This document shows, piece by piece, positions 26,078 through 33,997 of a stretch of DNA of 64,000 nt; positions within the stretch are counted from its first letter, which is position 1; each line of letters starts with the position of its first letter. The translations under genes and the position numbers were made by a program. Where the stretch lies: positions 62,001 through 126,000 of the forward strand of contig NZ_JAJMLZ010000009.1 of the NCBI RefSeq assembly GCF_022227765.1, read 5' to 3'. The stretch is from Ectothiorhodospira shaposhnikovii. Lineage in GTDB: Bacteria; Pseudomonadota; Gammaproteobacteria; Ectothiorhodospirales; Ectothiorhodospiraceae. The notes beneath the pieces were generated by a model. It had not been told where the DNA came from and made no database searches. It saw nothing but the letters and a program-made list of their open reading frames with translations.

Positions 26078-27859
26078 CTAGCCGGCGTGGATCCCCTGGC
26101 GCTGCAACCAGAATTCCAGCAGGGCCAGATGCCAGAGCTTGCTGCCCTGGATGCGGGTCAGATGCTGCTCCGGGGCCTTGAGCAGGGTTTCCACATACTC
26201 CCGCTGATACAGTCCCCGCTCACGGCAAGCCCGGGAATCCAGGATGTCGCGCATGAAGTCCAGAAACTCCCCACGCACGTACTTGAGGGCCGGTAACGGG
26301 AAATACCCCTTGGGACGGTCGATGACCGCATCCGGCAACAAGCCCCGGGCCATTTGCTTGAGCACGCCCTTGCCACCCTGGGCCAGCTTCAGCGCCGGCG
26401 GCATGCGGGCCGCCAGCTCCACCAGTTCATGATCCAGGAACGGCACCCGGGCCTCCAGCCCCCAGGCCATGGTCATGTTGTCCACCCGCTTGACCGGATC
26501 ATCCACCACCAGAGTGGTGACGTCCAGACGCAGCACCGCATCCAGGAAGGTGTCCGCGCCCGGCTCGTTCAGGGCCGCCTCGATCAGCAGGGCCGTATGA
26601 TCCTCTCCCACCAGGGCCGGATTCACCATGCGGGCAAACTCGGGCTGGTCGCGGTCGAAATAGTGCCGACGGAAGCGTTCCACCAGGGTCCCTTCCGTCT
26701 CCGCCGCCATGCGCGGATACCAGAAATACCCGGCAAAGACCTCATCGGCCCCCTGCCCCGACTGCACCACCTTCACGTGCCGGGAGACCTGCTCCGACAG
26801 CAGGTAGAAGGCCACCGCATCCTGCCCCACCATGGGCTCGGCCATCTGGTCCACCGCCTCGGGCAGACGGGCCAGAACCTGGTCATTGGGCACATGGAAG
26901 CGGTGATGATCGGTGGCATAGCGCTCGGCCACCGGGTCGGAAAACTCGAATTCACTGCCCTTCTCCTCGGGCTGATCCTCGAATCCCACGGTGAAGGTCT
27001 TCAGTCCCGTCGCCCCCGACTCCGCCAATAGGGCCACCAGCAGACTGGAATCCAGGCCGCCGGAGAGCAGCACCCCCACCGGCACGTCGGAAATCTCCAG
27101 ACGCCGCTTGACCGAGCGCCGCAGGGCATCATGCACGGCCTCGGTCCATGCCTCCGGAGTCAGCTCCCGGTCGGGGCGGGTGGCCTCCAGCTGCCAGTAG
27201 CGTTGCAGCCGGGTACGACCGTCCTGCTCCACGGTGAGGGTATGACCGGGCTGCAGCTTTCTCACGCCCTTGAACAGGGTGCGGGGGGCGGGCACCACCG
27301 CATGCAGGGTGAAGTGATGATGCAGGGCCACCGGATCGATGTCCGTATCCACCTCTCCCGCGGCCAGCAGGGCCTGGATGTTGGAGGCAAAGCGCAGACG
27401 CCGGTCGGTGTGACTGTAGTAAAGGGGCTTGATGCCCATACGGTCCCGGGCCATGAACAGGCGCCGCCGACGCAGATCCCAGACCGCAAAGGCAAACATG
27501 CCGTGAAAGCGCTTGACGCAGTCCTCGCCCCAGGCATGGTAGGCCTTGAGGATGACCTCGGTGTCGCCGCTGGAAAAGAACCGGTAGCGATCTTCCAGTT
27601 CCCGACGCAGCTCGCGGAAGTTGTAGATCGTGCCGTTGAACACCACCGCCAGACCCAGCTCGGGGTCCAGCATGGGCTGGTTGGCCCGGTCGGACAGATC
27701 CAGGATGGACAGGCGGCGATGCCCCATGGCCAGGGGGCCGTCGGAATAACTGCCTTCGTGATCCGGACCACGGCGACGCAACCGATCCAGCATGCGCCGG
27801 ATGGACTCAAGATCGGGGAGGGATTCGTTGAAATTCAGTTCGCCGCAGATGCCGCACAT
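26078..27859 (-). CDS. asnO: N-acetylglutaminylglutamine amidotransferase (asparagine-synthase family)
   Basis: A 593-residue class II glutamine amidotransferase. The ATG at 27859 places the nucleophile as Cys2 (MCGICGELNF); the glutaminase part has RRRGPDHEG, FNGTIYNFRELR and ARDRMGIKPLYY. The synthetase part has the P-loop SGGLDSS (266-272), VVQSGQGADEVFAGYFWYP and VKRVDNMTMAWGLEARVPFL. The overall pattern, including DRPKGYFPLPALKYVRG, fits the family making the osmoprotectant N-acetylglutaminylglutamine amide. The usual operon partners (GNAT/ATP-grasp synthetase ngg and a peptidase) are not adjacent. A general asparagine synthase-like role is the alternative. Confidence 0.82.
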   Translation of the reverse strand: MCGICGELNFNESLPDLESIRRMLDRLRRRGPDHEGSYSDGPLAMGHRRLSILDLSDRANQPMLDPELGLAVVFNGTIYNFRELRRELEDRYRFFSSGDTEVILKAYHAWGEDCVKRFHGMFAFAVWDLRRRRLFMARDRMGIKPLYYSHTDRRLRFASNIQALLAAGEVDTDIDPVALHHHFTLHAVVPAPRTLFKGVRKLQPGHTLTVEQDGRTRLQRYWQLEATRPDRELTPEAWTEAVHDALRRSVKRRLEISDVPVGVLLSGGLDSSLLVALLAESGATGLKTFTVGFEDQPEEKGSEFEFSDPVAERYATDHHRFHVPNDQVLARLPEAVDQMAEPMVGQDAVAFYLLSEQVSRHVKVVQSGQGADEVFAGYFWYPRMAAETEGTLVERFRRHYFDRDQPEFARMVNPALVGEDHTALLIEAALNEPGADTFLDAVLRLDVTTLVVDDPVKRVDNMTMAWGLEARVPFLDHELVELAARMPPALKLAQGGKGVLKQMARGLLPDAVIDRPKGYFPLPALKYVRGEFLDFMRDILDSRACRERGLYQREYVETLLKAPEQHLTRIQGSKLWHLALLEFWLQRQGIHAG

Positions 27860-28065
27860 GGAGGTCGTCAGGGATCCTTGGAAATGGGGGTGTCGTACAT
27901 CGATGTTCACACAATACAGGAGATGGGGGCGAATTGGACACGCTCAAGTCCCATGTCGCGCCGCATCAGGACAGCCGGCGCGTTTCATCCGGCGGCAAGA
28001 CATGACGCGCGGACCGCATCGGGATAAGATGCGCGGCTCAACGCAGACACTTGCCGGAGTTCTCC

Positions 28066-29580
28066 ATGTCCGTCATCCGCCAGGAAGACCTGATCCAGAG
28101 CATCGCCGATGCCTTCCAGTTCATCAGCTACTACCATCCCCAGGACTACATCCAGGCCCTGACCGCCGCCTACGAGCGCGAGGCATCCCCCGCGGCCCGG
28201 GATGCCATGGCCCAGATCCTGATCAACTCCCGCATGTGCGCCGAAGGCCATCGCCCGATCTGTCAGGACACCGGCATCGCCCTGGTCTTCCTCAAGGTAG
28301 GCATGGACGTGCGCTGGGAGGCGGACATGAGCCTGCAGGCCATGGTGGACGAAGGGGTCAGACGGGCCTACCAGCACCCGGACAACACCCTGCGGGCCTC
28401 GGTGCTGCTGGACCCGGCCGGTGACCGCCGGAACTCCCGCGACAACACCCCGGCGGTGGTGCACATGGAGATCGTGCCGGGAGATCACGTGGAAGTGATC
28501 TGCGCCGCCAAGGGCGGCGGTTCCGAGAACAAGTCCAAGCTGGCCATGCTCAACCCCTCCGATTCCATCGTCGACTGGGTGCTCAAGACCGTGCCCACCA
28601 TGGGCGCCGGCTGGTGCCCGCCGGGCATCCTGGGCCTGGGCATCGGCGGCACACCGGAAAAGGCCATGCTGCTGGCCAAGGAATCCCTCATGGCCCCGGT
28701 GGACATCCATGAACTGATCGCCCGCGGCCCGCAAAACCGGGTGGAAGCACTGCGCCTGGAACTGTACGAGAAGGTCAACGCCCTGGGCATCGGCGCTCAG
28801 GGGCTGGGCGGCCTGACCACGGTGCTGGACGTGAAGATCCTGGATTACCCCACCCATGCGGCCTCCCTGCCCGTGGCCATGATCCCCAACTGCGCCGCCA
28901 CCCGCCATGTGCATTTCCACCTGGACGGCAGCGGCCCCGCCGTCCTGACGCCGCCCTCCCTGGAAGACTGGCCGCAACTGGAGTACGACGCCTCCAAGGG
29001 CAAGCGGGTGAACCTGGACACCATCACCCGGGAAGACGTGGCCGGCTGGCAGCCGGGCGACGTGCTGCTGCTCAATGGCCGCCTGCTCACCGGCCGGGAT
29101 GCGGCCCACAAGCGGCTCACCCAGATGCTGGACGAGGGCAAGCCCCTGCCGGTGGATTTTGCCAACCGCTTCATCTACTACGTGGGCCCGGTGGACCCGG
29201 TTCGGGATGAGGTCATGGGACCGGCCGGCCCCACCACCGCCACCCGCATGGACAAGTTCACCCGCCAGATGCTGGAACAGACCGGCCTGCTGGGCATGGT
29301 GGGCAAGGCGGAACGGGGTCCGGCGGCCATTGAGGCCATCAAGGACAACCAGGCGGTCTATCTCATGGCCGTGGGGGGTGCCGCCTACCTGGTTTCCAAG
29401 GCCATCCAGGCCTCCCGCGTGGTGGCCTTCGAGGACCTGGGTATGGAGGCCATCTACGAGTTCGAGGTCAAGGACATGCCCGTGACCGTGGCGGTGGACA
29501 GCCGGGGCACCTCGGTGCACGAGACCGGACCCAAGGAATGGCGCGGCCGCATCGGCAAGATCCCCGTCGTGGCAGGCTGA
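28066..29580 (+). CDS. fumA: Fumarate hydratase, class I (4Fe-4S)
   Basis: A 504-residue iron-sulfur fumarase. Cluster Cys candidates lie in GHRPICQDTGIA (Cys66), MIPNCAATRHVHF and GAGWCPPGILGLGIGG. The alpha part ends near residue 280 and the beta part follows with GDVLLLNGRLLTGRDAAHKR and GPTTATRMDKF. FumA and FumB cannot be told apart from sequence. The ATG at 28066 has GGAG at 8 bases. It is divergent from the amidotransferase gene. Confidence 0.95.
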   Translation: MSVIRQEDLIQSIADAFQFISYYHPQDYIQALTAAYEREASPAARDAMAQILINSRMCAEGHRPICQDTGIALVFLKVGMDVRWEADMSLQAMVDEGVRRAYQHPDNTLRASVLLDPAGDRRNSRDNTPAVVHMEIVPGDHVEVICAAKGGGSENKSKLAMLNPSDSIVDWVLKTVPTMGAGWCPPGILGLGIGGTPEKAMLLAKESLMAPVDIHELIARGPQNRVEALRLELYEKVNALGIGAQGLGGLTTVLDVKILDYPTHAASLPVAMIPNCAATRHVHFHLDGSGPAVLTPPSLEDWPQLEYDASKGKRVNLDTITREDVAGWQPGDVLLLNGRLLTGRDAAHKRLTQMLDEGKPLPVDFANRFIYYVGPVDPVRDEVMGPAGPTTATRMDKFTRQMLEQTGLLGMVGKAERGPAAIEAIKDNQAVYLMAVGGAAYLVSKAIQASRVVAFEDLGMEAIYEFEVKDMPVTVAVDSRGTSVHETGPKEWRGRIGKIPVVAG

Positions 29581-29605
29581 CAGTCACCCGGCAGCGCTCG
29601 AAACG

Positions 29606-29631
29606 CCCCTCTCCCTCCTTTGGGAGAGGGG
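29606..29631. repeat. Palindromic C-rich repeat after fumarase
   Basis: CCCCTCTCCC-TCCTTT-GGGAGAGGGG followed by TTGGGGG is the reverse orientation of the element at 13589-13626. It lies between the converging fumarase gene and the gene at 29645-30124 and would form a strong hairpin in both transcripts. Confidence 0.75.
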
Positions 29632-29644
29632 TTGGGGGACCTGG

Positions 29645-30124
29645 CTACGGCGCATCCGGCGGCGGACCTTCCGCCAGCCCGTAGAACCTCGCCACCCGCA
29701 CCGCGAAATCGTAGATGGGTTGCGGCGATGCCGCGTCGGGCATGCCGTTGATGACCTTGCGCCCATCCCGCAGGTTCAGGCAGACCACATAGCGATGGCC
29801 CCGATTGAAGGGGTAACGCTCGATGCTGATGCGCTCCACACTGGCCAACTCATGCTCCAGATACTGGCTGCGCCCGAAGGGCCGCCAGTGCTGGATATCG
29901 ACCCTGGCCGGCGAGTGCTGGAAACGATAGACGGACACCGGTGACAACCGCCACAGGGAGGTGATCAACATGCCCACCAGCACCAGCAGCACGGCCAGAC
30001 TGGCCAGGGGCGGCACATGCCCGCCGACAAACTCCCGGACGAAGAAGCTGCCGTAGACCACCAACGCGACAATGGGCAGTCCCAGGATCAGGACTGCCAT
30101 GGGGTCCCAATGGCGGATAATCAT
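29645..30124 (-). CDS. Two-helix membrane protein, unknown function
   Basis: A 159-residue protein with two N-terminal membrane helices (about 9-29 and 38-57) and a soluble C-terminal domain of about 95 residues with beta-strand character (VYRFQHSPARVDIQHWRPFG, RGHRYVVCLNLRDGRKVI). It looks like a small bacterial PH-like domain protein, but this is only a resemblance. The ATG overlaps the stop of the SDR39U1 gene by ATGA, so the two are coupled. Confidence 0.65.
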   Translation of the reverse strand: MIIRHWDPMAVLILGLPIVALVVYGSFFVREFVGGHVPPLASLAVLLVLVGMLITSLWRLSPVSVYRFQHSPARVDIQHWRPFGRSQYLEHELASVERISIERYPFNRGHRYVVCLNLRDGRKVINGMPDAASPQPIYDFAVRVARFYGLAEGPPPDAP

Positions 30125-31032
30125 CGGGATGCGATCTCGTGCATGGCCTTGTCGATGTCCGGATACTGGAACTCGTATCCCGCCTCCAGCAACTTGTCGC
30201 CGGCGATGGTCTGGGAATCCAGCACCACCGTGGACATCTCGCCCAGGGCCGTGCGCAGCATGAAGGCCGGTGCCGCCACCACCGCGGGGCGACCCAGGGC
30301 ATGGCCCAGGGACTTGGAGAACTCCCGGTTGCTCACCGGCTCCGGCGCCACCGTATTGTAGACACCGAACATGGCGTCATCGGTCAGGGCACGGGTGATG
30401 ACACCGACCACATCCTCCAGATGAACCCAGCTCATGATCTGACTGCCATCGGAAACGGGGCCGCCCAGTCCCATCTTGAAGACCGGCAGCAGTTTCGCGA
30501 TCACGCCGCCGTCCCGCCCCAGCACAACGCCAAAGCGCAGGATCACCACACGACTGCGGGGGTTGAGATGGCCGGCCTCCTCTTCCCACTGTCGGCAGAT
30601 ATCCGGCAGGAATCCGTCACCGGGCTCGCTGTCCTCGGTCAGACGATCCGGCAGGTTGACCGGGTAATAGCCGATGGCGGAGGCGGAGACCAGCACCTTG
30701 CACTGGGGGGCATGTTCGTTGAGACCTTCCACCAGGTGCCGGGTGGGTTCGATGCGCGAATTGAAGATGCGTTTCTTCTGCTCGGGACTCCACCGGCGGC
30801 TGGCCAGGCTCTCCCCCACCAGATTCACCGCCCCGTCCACCCCCTCGAAGGCGTCCTCGGGTATGGGAGAACGGGTATCCCACTGGACGAAACGACAGCT
30901 GGCGGTGCCGAGCCTGCGCCGGGCGCCGGACACATTGCGGGTCAGCACCACACATTCGTAGTCCTGGGAAACCAGGCGTCTGATCAGATGGGACCCCACA
31001 AAGCCAGTGCCCCCGGTGATGAGGATTTTCAT
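30121..31032 (-). CDS. SDR39U1/YfcH-family NAD(P)-binding epimerase-like protein
   Basis: A 303-residue atypical short-chain dehydrogenase (TIGR01777 type). The start KILITGGTGFVGSHLIRRL is the nucleotide loop; LVSASAIGYYPVN contains the catalytic-position Tyr; NLVGESLASRRWSPEQKKRI, HLNPRSRVVILRFGVVLGRDGG, WVHLEDVVG and YNTVAPEPVSNREFS are diagnostic family blocks. The biochemical substrate of the family is unknown. Confidence 0.92.
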   Translation of the reverse strand: MKILITGGTGFVGSHLIRRLVSQDYECVVLTRNVSGARRRLGTASCRFVQWDTRSPIPEDAFEGVDGAVNLVGESLASRRWSPEQKKRIFNSRIEPTRHLVEGLNEHAPQCKVLVSASAIGYYPVNLPDRLTEDSEPGDGFLPDICRQWEEEAGHLNPRSRVVILRFGVVLGRDGGVIAKLLPVFKMGLGGPVSDGSQIMSWVHLEDVVGVITRALTDDAMFGVYNTVAPEPVSNREFSKSLGHALGRPAVVAAPAFMLRTALGEMSTVVLDSQTIAGDKLLEAGYEFQYPDIDKAMHEIASR

Positions 31033-31078
31033 GCCTTCTCCATTCGATCAGTCAGTGGTCCGACAGGACGCTTCCCCG

Positions 31079-31240
31079 TCAGTCCTGTTTTTGGTTGTCG
31101 GATGTCTTCTGTTCCTCGGCCCGGCGGCGGTCCCGCTCCTCCCGATCCCGACGCAGGGAGCCAAATTGCCAGATGGCAAACGCCACCACCGCGCCGATGA
31201 TCAGCAGGCCTTCAAACATCTTGAACGTCGAGGCTTCCAC
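31079..31240 (-). CDS. Small single-pass membrane protein, 53 residues
   Basis: One membrane helix (LLIIGAVVAFAIWQFGSL, about 12-29) followed by a highly charged tail (RRDREERDRRRAEEQKTSDN). The GTG at 31240 has a perfect GGAGG 7 bases upstream and is preferred over upstream in-frame codons. The layout recalls small DUF-type envelope proteins such as CcoQ-like or PspB-like peptides, but no family is recognised. Confidence 0.65.
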   Translation of the reverse strand: MEASTFKMFEGLLIIGAVVAFAIWQFGSLRRDREERDRRRAEEQKTSDNQKQD

Positions 31241-31339
31241 GGTATGTCCTCCGGTCTTGGGGGGCCACGGGTGCGAGCCACGCCCCATGGTCTGAAAAAC
31301 TACGCCGGGAACCGCACCCGGTCAACCGGTGGGCGTGCC

Positions 31340-31720
31340 TCAGTCCTTGCCCTTGAGCAGATCCCCCAGGGCCGCGAAGGGGTTATGGGTGGCTTCCTTG
31401 CCCGTGCCGCCGGCACCCGCCCCGCCCCCATGACCGGACATGGCCTCGGTCAGGCGCTGATGCTCGTTGTCGTGGCAGTACACGCACAGCAGTTCCCAGT
31501 TGGAACCATCCTGGGGATTGTTGTCGTGATTGTGATCCCGATGATGCACCGTCAGTTCACGGACATTGCCGTGATCGAAGGTACGCCCGCAACGTCCGCA
31601 GACCCAGGGATACATCTTCAGGGCCTTGGCCCGGTAACCCTGCTCCCGCGCCGCCTGTTCCTTGTGGCTGTTGGCCACGATCTGATCCAGACGTTGTCTG
31701 GAGGATGAATTAGACGCCAT
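31340..31720 (-). CDS. yajD: YajD-family HNH nuclease
   Basis: A 126-residue protein. It has the zinc pair CGRCGRTF, the HNH core LTVHHRDHNHDNNPQDGSNW and the second pair LCVYCHDNEHQR, matching the YajD family of putative HNH endonucleases. The C-terminus is a Gly-rich linker plus NPFAALGDLLKGKD. The ATG at 31720 has GAGG at 5 bases. It lies downstream of the K+ channel gene on the same strand with only a 34-base gap. Its substrate is unknown. Confidence 0.9.
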   Translation of the reverse strand: MASNSSSRQRLDQIVANSHKEQAAREQGYRAKALKMYPWVCGRCGRTFDHGNVRELTVHHRDHNHDNNPQDGSNWELLCVYCHDNEHQRLTEAMSGHGGGAGAGGTGKEATHNPFAALGDLLKGKD

Positions 31721-31754
31721 CTCACACCTCGAAAAAACCTGAAAATCCCTGCCG

Positions 31755-33479
31755 TCAGCGATCCCGATCCGGGCCTGCCGCCGGCTCGGGACGTCCCATG
31801 CCCAGCATACGCCAGATCCAGCCGTCCGGGCGATTGTCACCGGTCACAAGATAGCGCAGGGCCTGCTGATCCCGCAGCAGATGATGTAGATAATCCGCGG
31901 CGCGGGGGCGGCCGCAGAGCAGGAGCCGGTCGCCCTGTTCGATGAGGGTGTCCTCCGAGGGCGTCAGCCTCTCTTCTCCCTCCCGGCAAAGCATCAGGGG
32001 CACGCAGTTGAGAATCGCGTAGCGGGCCTGACCGGCCTCCAGCAGCCGCCCCAGAGTGACCGGATGGCCTTCCCGGATCAGGGCATGCAGTGCAGGCGCC
32101 CCCCTGGCCGTCACGTGTACCCGCCAGACTTCGGGCACCCGCTCGTCCGTCACCCCGCTGATCCGGCTGAGGAGTTCATTGGCCCAGGCCTCGCCCCGGC
32201 CCAGGCTCAGTTCCAGAAAGCGGGCCAGCAGGGGATTGCCCAGGTGGGCCAGGATGGACTCCACGATCATCTCGCTGGAGCGCATGACCAGAGCCGGCCG
32301 TGCCGCGTCGAACAGGTCCTGATTGTCGCAATGATTCTGGCGGGCGACCATAAACAGGTCCGCCTTCAGATCCCGGGCCGTCATGATCACGGAAAGATTG
32401 TTGGTGTCCTGCTCCGTTCCGGCCACCAGCCCCACGGCCTGATCGATCCCCGCCAAGCGCAGGGTGTCCGCCTCGGTGCCGCGCCCCTCCACGCAGGGGC
32501 CATCGCATCCGGCCCGGGATGGGTCGATCTCGATCACCACCGTGCTCAGCCCTTGCGCCACCATGGCCCGCCGCACCGCCTTGCCGAAGCGCCCGAACCC
32601 CACCAGGATCCAGGTACCCTTCGGCGGATGCACCGGCTCCTGCAGGGGAGACCCGGGCACGCTGGTCAGCCATTCCCGCAACAGATACAGCCCGGGCGAG
32701 CGCAGGGCCAGTCCAAGACGCTCCCCAAAGGCATCGAAGGGGTTGATGATGTGATCGGTGCCAAAGGAGGCCATGTTGTCCTCGGTGGACCGGGTATGGG
32801 CGCGGCAGATCACCGGCAACTCCGGGTTGAGCAGCTTGCTGGTGATGGCGATCTTGAGATTGGCTTCCTCGTCGTCGGTCAGGGCCACCACACCCCGGCA
32901 CAGGGGATGCAGGAGCCCCGCGGCCTTGAGATGCCGCGAGACGCTGGCATCCCCCAACAGCCCCGGCACATGCAGGGTCAGGTCCGCCAGTTCCAGGTCA
33001 TTGATGCGATCCGGGTCGTAGTCGATCACCACCGCATGACGCCCCCGCTGCACCATGGCCCGCACCAGCATGGAGCCGGTGTCTCCATGACCGCAGACAA
33101 TGTAGAACGGATCCTTCATGCGCCGCACGGCGCGGTCGAGGGCCTGGGAACCGAGGGCCTGCTTGAAGGCTGGATCCTGGATCAGGGTGAGGATCTTGCC
33201 GATGGCATAGAGCCAGGCGACGATGGTGAGATAGATGCTGAAGGTGACCCACATCCGCTGGGCATCGGTGAAGGCGTAGGGCACCTCGCCAAAACCGGTG
33301 GTGGTGGCGGTATAGCTGAGAAAGTAGAAGGCGTGAAAGATGCTCATGCGCCAGGGTTCGCCCTGGTCGTCCACCCCCGGGATCAGCAACAGACCGACAC
33401 CGGACACCGTATACGCCCCGATCAGCACCAGCAACGGGGTGCGCATGCGCCGCAGGAACAGGAAGATGACCTTGTTCAT
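31755..33479 (-). CDS. Two-helix K+ channel with two TrkA-type (RCK) regulatory units
   Basis: A 574-residue ion channel. Two membrane helices (about 14-34 and 75-98) bracket a pore loop TATTTGFGEVP, where the usual filter TVGYGD reads TTGFGE. Two NAD-binding TrkA-N domains follow (FYIVCGHGDTGSMLVRAMV and TWILVGFGRFGKAVRRAMV), with a TrkA-C-like region LTPSEDTLIEQGDRLLLCG at the end. It would gate K+ in response to nucleotides or ions. The ATG at 33479 has AGGG upstream. It lies 20 bases after the DUF6394-like gene, so the two form an operon. Confidence 0.88.
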   Translation of the reverse strand: MNKVIFLFLRRMRTPLLVLIGAYTVSGVGLLLIPGVDDQGEPWRMSIFHAFYFLSYTATTTGFGEVPYAFTDAQRMWVTFSIYLTIVAWLYAIGKILTLIQDPAFKQALGSQALDRAVRRMKDPFYIVCGHGDTGSMLVRAMVQRGRHAVVIDYDPDRINDLELADLTLHVPGLLGDASVSRHLKAAGLLHPLCRGVVALTDDEEANLKIAITSKLLNPELPVICRAHTRSTEDNMASFGTDHIINPFDAFGERLGLALRSPGLYLLREWLTSVPGSPLQEPVHPPKGTWILVGFGRFGKAVRRAMVAQGLSTVVIEIDPSRAGCDGPCVEGRGTEADTLRLAGIDQAVGLVAGTEQDTNNLSVIMTARDLKADLFMVARQNHCDNQDLFDAARPALVMRSSEMIVESILAHLGNPLLARFLELSLGRGEAWANELLSRISGVTDERVPEVWRVHVTARGAPALHALIREGHPVTLGRLLEAGQARYAILNCVPLMLCREGEERLTPSEDTLIEQGDRLLLCGRPRAADYLHHLLRDQQALRYLVTGDNRPDGWIWRMLGMGRPEPAAGPDRDR

Positions 33480-33499
33480 GGGGCCGCCCTGGCGCCGGA

Positions 33500-33883
33500 C
33501 TAGCGGCGCAGATTCACGGTGTCGATGATGACCAGGACCACCGACACGATGTTGGCCAGCAGGGCGCCCGCCGCCAGGGAGACGATGCTGGCCATCATGA
33601 CGGCATCCAGCCCCGTGGCGCTGACATGGGCCGCATAGGCCCACACCACCCCGGCCACCAGCAACTGCAGCACGGCCACCAGCGAACTGGCCAGCAGCAA
33701 CGCCCCGGTCTGGGTACGGTCACCGAACTTGAGCACGGTGGCGATGAGGTTCACCACGATCACCGCCAGCAGCTCATAGCTGTGGTGATGGTCCGGGTTG
33801 TCGAACTCCCCCAGGACGAAGCCGAAGTTCAGGGTCAGGGCCAGAAGGATGAAGAAGCTGAAGACGACCTTTTCCAGGGACAT
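33500..33883 (-). CDS. DUF6394-like four-helix membrane protein
   Basis: A 127-residue membrane protein with four predicted helices, starting MSLEKVVFSFFILLALTLNF and ending VLVIIDTVNLRR. A His-rich loop FDNPDHHHSYE follows the first helix. It sits directly upstream of the K+ channel gene, and I recall this pairing as recurrent, which suggests an accessory subunit or shared regulation. The DUF number is from memory. Confidence 0.65.
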   Translation of the reverse strand: MSLEKVVFSFFILLALTLNFGFVLGEFDNPDHHHSYELLAVIVVNLIATVLKFGDRTQTGALLLASSLVAVLQLLVAGVVWAYAAHVSATGLDAVMMASIVSLAAGALLANIVSVVLVIIDTVNLRR

Positions 33884-33997
33884 GGTTCACCGGTGTGGTG
33901 GGATTGGGTGCCGGTCTGGCGAGCTACCGGAGCCAGACAACAACTGTGGAATACAACTTACCGCAAATTCGGTGTGGATACACCCGCCCCCTCCCCT

